In this document: in pieces, positions 8,622 through 15,853 of the stretch
Layout of the letters: the number at the start of each line of letters is the position of its first letter
Numbering within the stretch: the first letter of the stretch is position 1
Origin: Acidocella sp.
GTDB lineage: Bacteria; Pseudomonadota; Alphaproteobacteria; Acetobacterales; Acetobacteraceae
Direction of reading: 5' to 3'
NCBI GenBank assembly: GCA_026224875.1
Contig: JAMFRU010000051.1
Coordinates: forward strand, 1 to 64,000
DNA length: 64,000 bases
Translations under genes and position numbers: made by a program
Notes under the pieces: generated by a model
The model's input: the letters and a program-made list of their open reading frames with translations, nothing else
What the model was told of the DNA's origin: nothing
Database searches by the model: none

Positions 8622-8663
8622 GGTGCCTGGCATGAGGCACTTCGCATGAGTCATTTCGCATGA
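8618..8663 (+). repeat. three 14-nt minicistrons linked by ATGA overlaps
   Basis: ATGA occurs at 8618, 8632, 8646 and 8660, exactly 14 nt apart. Each ATG opens a five-codon frame (MRCLA, MRHFA, MSHFA) ending in GCATGA, whose TGA overlaps the next ATG. The first ATG overlaps the patatin stop and the last is the histidine kinase start. The unit looks like a tandem duplication of the stop-start junction. It preserves translational coupling from lipase to kinase through three restarts. Confidence 0.7.
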
Positions 8664-10075
8664 GTCCGGCCCGCCGCCCCGGCCGCCGGCGTTTCGATCT
8701 GTTCGGCGATTCGCTCTCGGGCCGGGTGCTATGGCTCACCGTGGCGGTGATTCTGGCCATCGAGCTGATGGTGCTGCTGCCGGGGCTGGGGCAACTGCGC
8801 AATGACTGGATGTGGGAGCGCGTGACCCATGCCCAGCTGTTGATGTACACGATGGCCGAGACCGGCACCGAGGTGACCCCGGATATGCGCGACCGTATGC
8901 TGCAATATGCGGGGGTTGCGCGCATCAGCTACCAGGCGCCGGACCAGCCGGCGCTGGTGCTGCAGGCCGACAGCATGCCCCCCGTTCCGCCACACACGAT
9001 CGACATCGCCTATGAAGGCGTGGGTTATGGCACCTGGCAGGCGCTGCTGCGCATTGCCGGGCAAGGCAGCCCCTCGGTGGATATCCGCGCCCCCTCGCCG
9101 CTGGAGCAGGGGGCGGTGGTGGAGGTGGTGGCGGATGCCGGGCCGCTGACGCAGGAACTGCGCAGCGATGCGGCGCATGTGTTCACCCTGACGGTGATCG
9201 TGGCACTTGTGACCGGGCTGCTGGTGTTCGCGGTGCTGGACAGGCTGCTGGTGCGGCCGATGCGGGTGATTACCACCAGCATCATCAATTTCCGTGAGGA
9301 CCCCGAGCAGGACGAGGCCTCGGACCTGGCTTGGCTCGCGGCGCGGCCGGAGGATGATATTTCCACCGCCGCGCGCGAGCTTAAAATCATGCAGGAAGAC
9401 ATGCGCGCTGCATTGTGGCGCAATGCGCGGCTCGCGGCTGTGGGCACATCCGTTGCCAAGATCAGCCATGACCTGCGCAACATTCTCTCAACCGCTTTGC
9501 TCGTGGCGGACCGGCTGCAGAGCGTGAATGACCCGACCGTGCAGCGCGCCACCCGCACGTTGATCCCGGCGGTGGAACGTGCCGCCCAGATGGTGACCAG
9601 GACCGTGGATTTTGCCCGCGAGGGGCCGCCGCCGGTTACCCGTACCGCCGTGCAGTTGAGCGAACTCACCGATGAGGCAATCTCGATGGTGCGGCCGCTG
9701 AACCCGGATGTGCGGTTTATTAACGAGGTGCCGCTGGAACTGGTGCTGCCGCTGGACCGTTCACAAATCTATCGCGTGCTGGTGAATTTGATGAAGAACG
9801 CGGCCGAAGCCGGGGCCAAGTCGATAAGCCTGGCAACCGAGCGCGACGGGGCGGTGACGCAAATGCGTGTGTCCGACGACGGACCGGGCCTGCCTTTGCG
9901 GGTGCAGGATAATCTGTTCAAGCCGTTTACCAGCTCGGGCCGCTATGGCGGTACGGGGCTGGGGCTGGCCATCGCGCGGGATTTGATCCGCGCGCATGGC
10001 GGCGATCTGGTGCTGGAATCGACGGGGCCGCGGGGAACTGTTTTCTGTATGGATCTGTCCGCCAGCGACACCTGA
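8660..10075 (+). CDS. sensor histidine kinase, HAMP type, orphan
   Basis: The 471-residue membrane kinase has two transmembrane helices (about 24-42 and 175-196) bounding a periplasmic sensor of about 130 residues, a HAMP segment after LLVRPMRVITT, the phospho-acceptor H270 in KISHDLRNIL, and an ATPase domain with NLMKNAAEAG, DDGPGLP and GGTGLGLAIARDL boxes. It would autophosphorylate in response to an envelope signal. No response regulator is next to it, so the partner is unknown. It is coupled to the patatin gene by stop-start overlaps, hinting that membrane lipid state may be linked to its signal; this is inference. Confidence 0.88.
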   Translation: MSPARRPGRRRFDLFGDSLSGRVLWLTVAVILAIELMVLLPGLGQLRNDWMWERVTHAQLLMYTMAETGTEVTPDMRDRMLQYAGVARISYQAPDQPALVLQADSMPPVPPHTIDIAYEGVGYGTWQALLRIAGQGSPSVDIRAPSPLEQGAVVEVVADAGPLTQELRSDAAHVFTLTVIVALVTGLLVFAVLDRLLVRPMRVITTSIINFREDPEQDEASDLAWLAARPEDDISTAARELKIMQEDMRAALWRNARLAAVGTSVAKISHDLRNILSTALLVADRLQSVNDPTVQRATRTLIPAVERAAQMVTRTVDFAREGPPPVTRTAVQLSELTDEAISMVRPLNPDVRFINEVPLELVLPLDRSQIYRVLVNLMKNAAEAGAKSISLATERDGAVTQMRVSDDGPGLPLRVQDNLFKPFTSSGRYGGTGLGLAIARDLIRAHGGDLVLESTGPRGTVFCMDLSASDT

Positions 10076-10140
10076 AGCTCTAAATATCTAGAAAATCGCT
10101 AGGAAAAGGGCGGTTGTGCTTGGCAGCAAACCAGCTCCTG

Positions 10141-10157
10141 GGACAAAAAAATTGTCC
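10141..10157. promoter_or_regulatory. perfect inverted repeat, possible operator
   Basis: GGACAA-AAAAA-TTGTCC is a perfect 6-bp inverted repeat with an A5 spacer, 80 bp before the precorrin-2 dehydrogenase gene. It lies in an AT-richer 160-bp gap. It could be an operator for the sulfur/siroheme pair or the loop of a small hairpin ending the kinase transcript. I cannot assign a regulator. Confidence 0.3.
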
Positions 10158-10237
10158 GCCGGAACCGGCATACAGGAGAAAATTTTTATTATTGCCCTTG
10201 CATTGCAACGGACGAAAAAAACCTCTTGTTGAGGGTT

Positions 10238-10768
10238 ATGATTCCGCTGGTTTTCACTCCTGATCGCGTTCGCATCGGCCTGGCCGGTGGCGGTGCGCCT
10301 GCTGCCCGGCGCCTTGCGGCACTGCGCGCCGGCGGGGCTGAGCCGGTTGTGGTTGCGGCCGATGCGACGGCGCTTGCGGGGCTGAACCTGCTGTATATCG
10401 CCGGGCTGGACCTGGGGCCGGCCGAAAAGCTGGCGACGGCGGCACGGGCAGCGGGCGTGCTGGTGAATGTCGAGGATGTGCCCGCACTTTGCGATTTTCA
10501 TGCGGTGGCCGAAGTGCGCCGCGGGGATTTGCTGCTGACAGTTTCAACTGGCGGCGCGGCGCCCGGGCTGGCCGGCGTCATTCGCCGGGCGCTGGAGGTG
10601 TTGTTTCCAGCGGCCTGGGCGGAGCGGGTCGCTGAAGTGGCCGCCTTGCGTCAGGGTTGGCGGGCCGAAAACCTGCCGATGGCCGAGGCGGCAAAACGCA
10701 TAGAAGCCATGGTGCGGGAGCGCTGTTGGCTCCCCTCCCCCGAAGCGGCCCGCTCCAAAGCAGAGTAA
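10238..10768 (+). CDS. precorrin-2 dehydrogenase / siroheme synthase N-terminal domain protein
   Basis: The protein of about 176 residues starts MIPLVFTPDRVRIGLAGGGA, a Rossmann-like NAD-binding start, and has VLVNVEDVPALCDFH and LLLTVSTGGAAPGLAGVIR, matching the CysG N-terminal/Met8 family that oxidises precorrin-2 and may chelate iron to make siroheme. It lacks the methyltransferase half of CysG. ATG 10238 is preferred over a TTG at 10226. It is directly followed by the APS reductase gene, fitting a role in assimilatory sulfite reduction, which needs siroheme. Confidence 0.85.
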   Translation: MIPLVFTPDRVRIGLAGGGAPAARRLAALRAGGAEPVVVAADATALAGLNLLYIAGLDLGPAEKLATAARAAGVLVNVEDVPALCDFHAVAEVRRGDLLLTVSTGGAAPGLAGVIRRALEVLFPAAWAERVAEVAALRQGWRAENLPMAEAAKRIEAMVRERCWLPSPEAARSKAE

Positions 10769-10773
10769 TTCCC

Positions 10774-11574
10774 ATGTTCATGTCTTCGTCTCAGGACAAT
10801 TCCATCATGCTCGATAATGTCACTCACCCCGCTCCCTTGGCCCCCTCTCCCTTGGCCCCCTCTCCCTTGGCCCCCTCTCCCTTGGCCGAGGCGGAAACCA
10901 TTCTGGCCAATGCCATCACCCGCGACTTTGCCGGGCGGGTTGCGCTGGTCTCGTCCTTCGGCACGGAATCTGCAATTTTGCTGCATATGGTGGCGACGAT
11001 CGACCCTAGCCTGCCCATCATCTTTTTGGATACCGGCAAGCTCTTCCCCGAGACTTTGGCCTATCGCGACGCATTGGTGGCGAAGCTCGGGCTGACCGAT
11101 GTGCGGGTGATAAAACCCTCCGGCGCGCAGCTGGCGGCTTATGACCCCGATGGGCGGCTGTGGCAGAAGGATACCGACCTTTGCTGCGCCATCCGCAAGA
11201 CCAATCCGCTGGATGATGCGCTGGTTAATTTCGAGGCCTGGATTACCGGGCGCAAGCGCAGCCAGGCCGGCACGCGGGCCAATATGCAGGCGGTGGAAAC
11301 CGGGGCGGATGGGCGCATCACCGTCAACCCGCTGGCCTATTGGAGCGATGAGCAGCTCGATGCTTATTTCGAGGCGCATGACCTGCCGCGCCATCCGCTG
11401 CAGGAACAGGGGTATACCTCTATCGGCTGCGCCATGTGTACAGCCAAGCCGCTGCCGGGCCAGGACCGGCGCTCCGGCCGCTGGGCGGGCCAGGCCAAGA
11501 CGGAATGCGGGATCCACATGCCGCGTGCCATGACGGAGCCCACCTGGCCCCAAAACCTAACCTTCGACGTGTAA
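10774..11574 (+). CDS. cysH: phosphoadenylyl/adenylyl-sulfate reductase
   Basis: The protein, up to 266 residues, reduces activated sulfate to sulfite. It has VSSFGTESAILLHM and FLDTGKLFPET of the PP-loop fold, DLCCAIRK and later GCAMCTAKP; the paired CC...CxxC cysteines would hold a [4Fe-4S] cluster, the mark of the APS-using type, and ECGIH near the C-terminus carries the catalytic Cys. ATGs at 10774, 10780 and 10807 are possible starts. A 15-bp tandem repeat in the N-terminal codons gives a Pro-Leu-Ala-Pro-Ser tract. It sits five bases after the siroheme gene; the rest of the sulfur pathway is not in the window. Confidence 0.92.
   Translation: MFMSSSQDNSIMLDNVTHPAPLAPSPLAPSPLAPSPLAEAETILANAITRDFAGRVALVSSFGTESAILLHMVATIDPSLPIIFLDTGKLFPETLAYRDALVAKLGLTDVRVIKPSGAQLAAYDPDGRLWQKDTDLCCAIRKTNPLDDALVNFEAWITGRKRSQAGTRANMQAVETGADGRITVNPLAYWSDEQLDAYFEAHDLPRHPLQEQGYTSIGCAMCTAKPLPGQDRRSGRWAGQAKTECGIHMPRAMTEPTWPQNLTFDV
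10832..10887 (+). repeat. in-frame 15-bp tandem repeat in cysH
   Basis: The 15-bp unit ctcccttggccccct occurs three times exactly (10832, 10847, 10862) and a fourth time partly (10877-10887). It encodes repeats of Pro-Leu-Ala-Pro-Ser in the disordered N-terminus of CysH, before the catalytic domain. Being in frame, copy changes would alter length without breaking the gene. Confidence 0.85.
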
Positions 11575-11710
11575 GACGGGTTCTGGCGGCCATCTGGCGG
11601 CGGTTTTCTGCGTAAGCCTGCCCTCGCGAAAGTGGGGGTGCTCACGTACAAGGGTACGCTCCGCTCCGGTGCTCGAAAACCACCGCCAGCTGACTCGCCA
11701 TAACCCGTTT
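11575..11710. repeat. imperfect long inverted repeat after cysH
   Basis: The left arm 11575-11608 (gacgggttctggcgg ... ggcggcggttttc) matches the reverse complement of 11675-11710 (gaaaaccaccgccag ... taacccgt) over about 34 bp with a few mismatches. The middle holds gtacaagggtacgctccgctcc, itself hairpin-forming. It starts immediately after the cysH stop, so it can end that transcript; its size suggests a repetitive-extragenic-palindrome type element. Confidence 0.55.
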
Positions 11711-11754
11711 TACGGGCATGAGCTGGGCGGGGCATTGAGAGTGGGGCTTGTTCG

Positions 11755-11807
11755 GAGACCGTCCTCCAAGGGATCCAGGGGACAAAGCCCCTTGGGAGGA
11801 CGGTCTC
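11755..11807. terminator. strong hairpin between convergent cysH and MFS genes
   Basis: The 18-bp left arm gagaccgtcctccaaggg (11755-11772) pairs with 11788-11807 with one extra base, closing a loop of about 15 nt. It ends five bases before the stop of the leftward MFS gene. No T-tract follows closely, so it may act as an RNA-stabilising or factor-dependent terminator for either strand. Confidence 0.55.
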
Positions 11808-11811
11808 AGAA

Positions 11812-13242
11812 TTATGCCCCCGTCTCATGATGCCCGCTCATGGCCTCGCCTGCGTTGCGGGAGAGGTGGGCGCAGAAGGGGCTGGCGAGGAGGGCTATGG
11901 TGCTGACGGTGATGAAGGCCAAAGCATAGTCGGCTTTTATGGCGATGGGGTGGTGCAGGAGTTTCATTGAGAGGTCGAGTGTGGCTGCACCGATGACGAT
12001 GCCGAGGGTGAGGGATAGTTGCTGGATGGTGGAGTAGAGGCTGGTGGCGGCGGACATGCGGGCGCGGGGGATATCGCCATAGGCGATGACGTTGAGCGCG
12101 GTGAATTGCAGGGAACGGAGGAAGCCTCCGACGAAGAGGATGAGGTTCATGACGAGTGACGGCCAGCTTGGCTCGAAAGCGGCGCAGAGGCTCATGGCGA
12201 TGGCGGCCGCCGCCCCGTTCCAGACGAGGATGGTGCGGAAGCCGAAGCGGGCGAGCAGCGGCGGGGCGGCGGGCTTCATGAACATGGCGCCGGCCGCGGC
12301 GGTGAAGGTGACGAGGCCGCTGGCCAAGGGCGTGAAGCCGAAATTGAGCTGCAGCATGAGCGGCAGCAGGAAGGGCAGTGCACCGACGGCAATGCGGAAG
12401 AGCGAGCCTGCCAAAGCCGGGATGGCGAAGCTGGGGATGGCGAAGAGGGTGAGGTCCAGCACTGGGTGATCTGTGTGTTTGGCATGCCACCAGTAGAACG
12501 CGCAGGCGCTGAAACCGGCGGTGTAGGCGGCGAGGGTCCAGCTGGCGGGCACGAGGTCGCGCCCCGTGGTTTCGAACGCGGCCATGAGCAGGGCCATGGC
12601 GAGGCCTGATAGAATGAGGCCGCGCAGGTCGAGCCGTCCGCCCCTGCCCTCTTCCCGCATGTCCGGAATGTAGAGCGTGACGGCGATGGCGCCGATGATG
12701 CCAACCGGGACGTTGATATCGAACACCCAGCGCCAGCTGGTGTAGGAGACGATGAGGCCACCGAGCGGCGGCCCGATAACCGGGCCGATGAGGGCGGGCA
12801 TGGTGAGCCAGGCCATGGCCGAGACCATCTGCGAATGCGAGACCGAGCGCATCAACACCAGCCGCCCGACAGGGACCATCATGGCACCACCCAGCCCCTG
12901 GAAGATTCGGGCTGCCACCAGCACCGGGAGGTTGGGGGCAAAACCGCAAAAGACGGAGCCTATGGTGAAGACCACGATGGCGGAGCGGAACACCTGGCGG
13001 GCACCGTAGCGATCCGCCACCCAGCCCGAGGCGGGGATGAAGACGGACAGGGAGATGAGGTAGGAGGTGAGCGCCACGCTCATGTGCAAAGGGGCGGTGT
13101 GGAAGCTGCGCGCCATCGCAGGCAAGGCAGTGGAGATGATGGTGGAGTCGAGCGATTGCATGAACAAAGCCGAGGCGATGATGATCGCCATGGTGCGCAT
13201 GCGCGCCTGACTTAAAACCGGCTCAACTTCGCTATCCGCCAT
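11812..13242 (-). CDS. MFS transporter, DHA2 (EmrB/QacA-like) drug efflux family
   Basis: The 476-residue protein has about 14 hydrophobic segments. Near the N-terminus are FMQSLDSTIISTALPAMAR, the DHA2 motif with Asp, then AIVSDRYGARQVF-like loop text (WVADRYGARQVFRSAI) and the motif C region ALIGPVIGPPLGG. It would expel hydrophobic drugs with proton influx; the substrate is unknown. There is no HlyD partner next to it, unlike the second pump at 45.9 kb. It is the last gene of a unit following DUF971, Trm112, Lon-domain and thioredoxin genes, three bp after DUF971. Confidence 0.88.
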   Translation of the reverse strand: MADSEVEPVLSQARMRTMAIIIASALFMQSLDSTIISTALPAMARSFHTAPLHMSVALTSYLISLSVFIPASGWVADRYGARQVFRSAIVVFTIGSVFCGFAPNLPVLVAARIFQGLGGAMMVPVGRLVLMRSVSHSQMVSAMAWLTMPALIGPVIGPPLGGLIVSYTSWRWVFDINVPVGIIGAIAVTLYIPDMREEGRGGRLDLRGLILSGLAMALLMAAFETTGRDLVPASWTLAAYTAGFSACAFYWWHAKHTDHPVLDLTLFAIPSFAIPALAGSLFRIAVGALPFLLPLMLQLNFGFTPLASGLVTFTAAAGAMFMKPAAPPLLARFGFRTILVWNGAAAAIAMSLCAAFEPSWPSLVMNLILFVGGFLRSLQFTALNVIAYGDIPRARMSAATSLYSTIQQLSLTLGIVIGAATLDLSMKLLHHPIAIKADYALAFITVSTIALLASPFCAHLSRNAGEAMSGHHETGA

Positions 13243-13245
13243 ATT

Positions 13246-13608
13246 TTAATCCCGGCTCAGCCCGGCGTCCTCCAGCAAGCGCACGTAACGCCGCCATCTT
13301 ATGTTTTGTTCCCGGCCGAGTTCGCGCAAGAACTCCCAGGAATAGATTCCGCTGTCAAAGCCATCTGAAAACTTGAGGCGCAGCGCGTAATTGCCGACCG
13401 GCTCGGCGGCGAGCAGCCGGACGAGTCGCTTGCCAGCAATGAGCGGTTTGGCGTGGCCGGGCGGGGGCGGCGGGACGGGCACAAGCACGCGCAACAGTTC
13501 GGCGGCCATGGTCACAATGGTGCCGTCCTCATAGGTGAGTTCCAGCCGATGGATTTCGTGGCGGATTCGGATGCCGTGCGGCGCGCTTGCGGCGCTCGCG
13601 GCACTCAC
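13246..13608 (-). CDS. DUF971 (GBBH-like N-terminal) domain protein
   Basis: The 120-residue product contains [23 protein letters not shown] and a C-terminal [15 protein letters not shown], the signature of the DUF971 / gamma-butyrobetaine-hydroxylase-like N-terminal domain, also met in proteins linked to iron-sulfur assembly. The start is GTG and overlaps the Trm112 stop (GTGA). The middle carries a run of five prolines. No catalytic residue is recognisable; a small binding or maturation role is likely. Confidence 0.82.
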   Translation of the reverse strand: MSAASAASAPHGIRIRHEIHRLELTYEDGTIVTMAAELLRVLVPVPPPPPGHAKPLIAGKRLVRLLAAEPVGNYALRLKFSDGFDSGIYSWEFLRELGREQNIRWRRYVRLLEDAGLSRD

Positions 13609-13796
13609 GGGTCTAGCGGCCGCGCCTCGTCCACCAGCATGATGGGGATGCCGTCACGTATGGGAAAAGCCAGGCCGGCTTTGGTCGAGATCAGCTCGTT
13701 GCGCACGGCATCATAGGTGAGCGGGGCGCGGGTGAGCGGGCAGACAAGCATTTCCAGCAGGCGCGGGTCGGGTTTTTTGGTGCTGTCTGAACTCAT
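13605..13796 (-). CDS. Trm112-family protein
   Basis: The 63-residue protein reads [19 protein letters not shown] and continues with [19 protein letters not shown], the full pattern of the bacterial Trm112-like (YcaR) family. In eukaryotes Trm112 activates methyltransferases; the bacterial role is not established. It keeps only one of the zinc-knuckle cysteines. Its ATG overlaps the stop of the Lon-domain gene and its stop overlaps the DUF971 GTG. Confidence 0.88.
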   Translation of the reverse strand: MSSDSTKKPDPRLLEMLVCPLTRAPLTYDAVRNELISTKAGLAFPIRDGIPIMLVDEARPLDP

Positions 13797-14452
13797 GCCT
13801 GTGGCTCCTGGACGTCGCCGCCGAGCGAGTCGATTTCCAGCAGCGCACGCAGGGCCTCGGCGCGGGCGGTGAGATCGCGGGCTTCGAGGAGGGCCTGTTT
13901 TTCCTCGGTGCTGAAAGGGCAGGCCATGCAGAGGGAGGTGACGAGGTTGGCATCCGACATCTCGGCGATGGCGTCCCAATTGGCTTCGGCCCCGGCGGTG
14001 GCGAAATAGCGGCGCAAAGCATCGAGCAGGTATTGGCGCGGGAAGGGCAGCATAGCGTCGAGGAGGCGCAAATCGGGGGCGAAGCCGGCCACGCCGGCGG
14101 CCACACGGCGGTAGCCGCGGTTCATCTCGATCTCTTCGGCGATGGTGTAGCGGATGATGCCGGTGAGGGTGATGAGGTAGCGGCCGTCATCGGTCTCAGC
14201 GAAGGAAGAGATCCGGCCGAGGCAGCCGATGCGGTACAGGCCGGGGCCGGTTTCACCGCGGGCGAGGCGTTTGTCCGGCTGGATCATGCCGAAATAGCGC
14301 CCCTGCCCCAGCGCATCCTCGACCATGGCGAGGTAGCGTGGCTCGAAAATGCTGAGCGGCAGATGGCCGCCGGGCAGCAGCAAAGCCCCGCCGAGCGGGA
14401 AGACCGGGAATTGCTCCGGCAGATCGTCCAGGCGAGGCGTGGGGGCGCCCAT
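13793..14452 (-). CDS. LON peptidase substrate-binding domain protein
   Basis: The 219-residue protein has the Lon N-terminal fold pattern [34 protein letters not shown] and [20 protein letters not shown], without any AAA+ or protease domain. Such stand-alone proteins are common beside thioredoxin-TPR and Trm112 genes in alphaproteobacteria, with a likely protein-quality role. Its stop overlaps the Trm112 ATG and its ATG starts right at the thioredoxin gene's end. Confidence 0.9.
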   Translation of the reverse strand: MGAPTPRLDDLPEQFPVFPLGGALLLPGGHLPLSIFEPRYLAMVEDALGQGRYFGMIQPDKRLARGETGPGLYRIGCLGRISSFAETDDGRYLITLTGIIRYTIAEEIEMNRGYRRVAAGVAGFAPDLRLLDAMLPFPRQYLLDALRRYFATAGAEANWDAIAEMSDANLVTSLCMACPFSTEEKQALLEARDLTARAEALRALLEIDSLGGDVQEPQA

Positions 14453-15400
14453 TCAGCTGAACAGCAGTGCCGAGAGCTTGCGACGCGCCGCCATGGTGGC
14501 GGGGTCGTCCATGCCCCAGGCTTCGAAGAATTTTAACAATTGCAGCCGGGCCGCACCCTCGTTCCAGGCACGGTCGCGGCGCATGATTTCCAGTAGAGCG
14601 GCGGCGGCGGCGGCGCGGTCGCCGGAAGCGTTCATGGCCGTTGCCAGCTCGTAGCGGGCTTCGAAATCATCCGCGTTGGCGGCCAGGCGGGACTCGAGCC
14701 CGGCCAGCGCGCCTTGCGCCTTGCGGCCCTCTTCGAGCAGGGCCAGAGCCGAACGGGCTCCGGCGATTTCAGCATGCTCGGCGAGCTTGGGCGGAACCTG
14801 GGCGAGGATCTGGTGCGCCTGCTCCTCATCGCCCAAGGCCAGCAATGCGCGGATAAAGCCGGCCCATGCCTCTGGTTTATCAGGGTCTTCCTGCAAGGCG
14901 GCGGCAAAGAACTGGGCGGCGGGCTCGGCCTGGCCTTCTTCCAGCATCGCCTTGCCCTGGGCGATGTAATCGGCCGCCGGCGGGGCGGAGCCGGCCTGTT
15001 TCAGCAGCGTTTCGACGAAGCGCTTGACCTCGCTCTCCGGCAAGGCGCCCGAGAAGGTGTCGGCAATCTGCCCCTGCCAGAAGGCGACAACGGTGGGGAC
15101 CGATTGCATGGGCAGGCCCATGCGGCCGAGCTGGGCGATCAGCTCGCGGTTCTGGTCCACATCGATTTTGGCCAGGCGCACCCGCCCGCCCTGAGCGCGG
15201 ACAACCTTCTCCAGCGTGGGCGTGAGGGTTTTGCAGGGGCCGCACCAGGTGGCCCAGAAATCGACCAGCACGGGGATTTGCTGGGAGGCATCCACCACCT
15301 CGGCCATGAAAGTGGCCTGGGTGACATCCATCACCGGGTCGGCGGCCGCTTGGGCAGCAGCGGGGCTGGTTTCGGCCGCATTGTTGAAGAGCGTGTTCAT
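14453..15400 (-). CDS. thioredoxin-TPR co-chaperone (YbbN/CnoX-like)
   Basis: The 315-residue protein has an N-terminal thioredoxin domain with the WATWCGPCK active site (C53, C56) followed by a helical TPR-like region rich in Ala, Glu and Gln. YbbN/CnoX proteins hold clients for GroEL and protect against oxidation; those in E. coli lack one Cys, while this one keeps the full redox CxxC. ATG 15400 gives MNTLFNNAAET; the upstream open frame is the antisense of the tRNA and is not coding. It is the first gene of the unit running to the MFS pump. Confidence 0.88.
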   Translation of the reverse strand: MNTLFNNAAETSPAAAQAAADPVMDVTQATFMAEVVDASQQIPVLVDFWATWCGPCKTLTPTLEKVVRAQGGRVRLAKIDVDQNRELIAQLGRMGLPMQSVPTVVAFWQGQIADTFSGALPESEVKRFVETLLKQAGSAPPAADYIAQGKAMLEEGQAEPAAQFFAAALQEDPDKPEAWAGFIRALLALGDEEQAHQILAQVPPKLAEHAEIAGARSALALLEEGRKAQGALAGLESRLAANADDFEARYELATAMNASGDRAAAAAALLEIMRRDRAWNEGAARLQLLKFFEAWGMDDPATMAARRKLSALLFS

Positions 15401-15571
15401 GCCTGACAATCCGTATGTGTTTCCTCCGGTATGTATATAGTACGCCGCGCCGCCGTCACACCCCACTGCCCCACGCCCTACTGTCAGCCGTGAGGGATTT
15501 TGTGTTTCACGCGCTTGCAATCCTTGGCAGCGCTGTATAAAGAGCCACCACCGCGCGTTAAGCGGCTGTGA

Positions 15572-15646
15572 GCGGGCGTAGCTCAGGGGTAGAGCACAAC
15601 CTTGCCAAGGTTGGGGTCGAGGGTTCGAATCCCTTCGCCCGCTCCA
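15572..15646 (+). tRNA. tRNA-Gly (anticodon GCC)
   Basis: The 7-bp acceptor GCGGGCG pairs with CGCCCGC, followed by T and an encoded CCA. The D arm holds GCTCAGGGGTAGAGC, the anticodon stem CAACC/GGTTG closes the loop TTGCCAA with anticodon GCC, and the T arm has GGTTCGAATCC. All four arms fold. Confidence 0.97.
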
Positions 15647-15744
15647 ATTTTTCAGTAGAGATATCAATGCGTTATGTGCCATTTGGCCATAACACTGTGT
15701 AGCGTTTCTCTATCAAATAACCGCGAATATAAGCAGAACACAGC

Positions 15745-15766
15745 AAAAAACCGGGCAAAATCCCGG
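15745..15766 (-). terminator. intrinsic terminator
   Basis: On the minus strand CCGGGATTTTGCCCGG is followed by six T residues, a stem of five or six G-C pairs with a T-tract. It lies 87 bp beyond the phosphotransferase stop and would end that leftward unit before the tRNA gene. Confidence 0.65.
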
Positions 15767-15853
15767 CAACGGGTTTTTATTATGTTCTACGGCGAATCGC
15801 GGGATTGACGATATATTGCTGTGGTACCCAGCCGGCCTCGCGGGCCAACAGTA

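Noticed and set aside
15401-15682. Open frame upstream of the thioredoxin-TPR start, with SGRRDSNPRPQP-type text
   Set aside because: This is the antisense translation of the tRNA-Gly gene and leader, a common false extension; the real start is at 15400.
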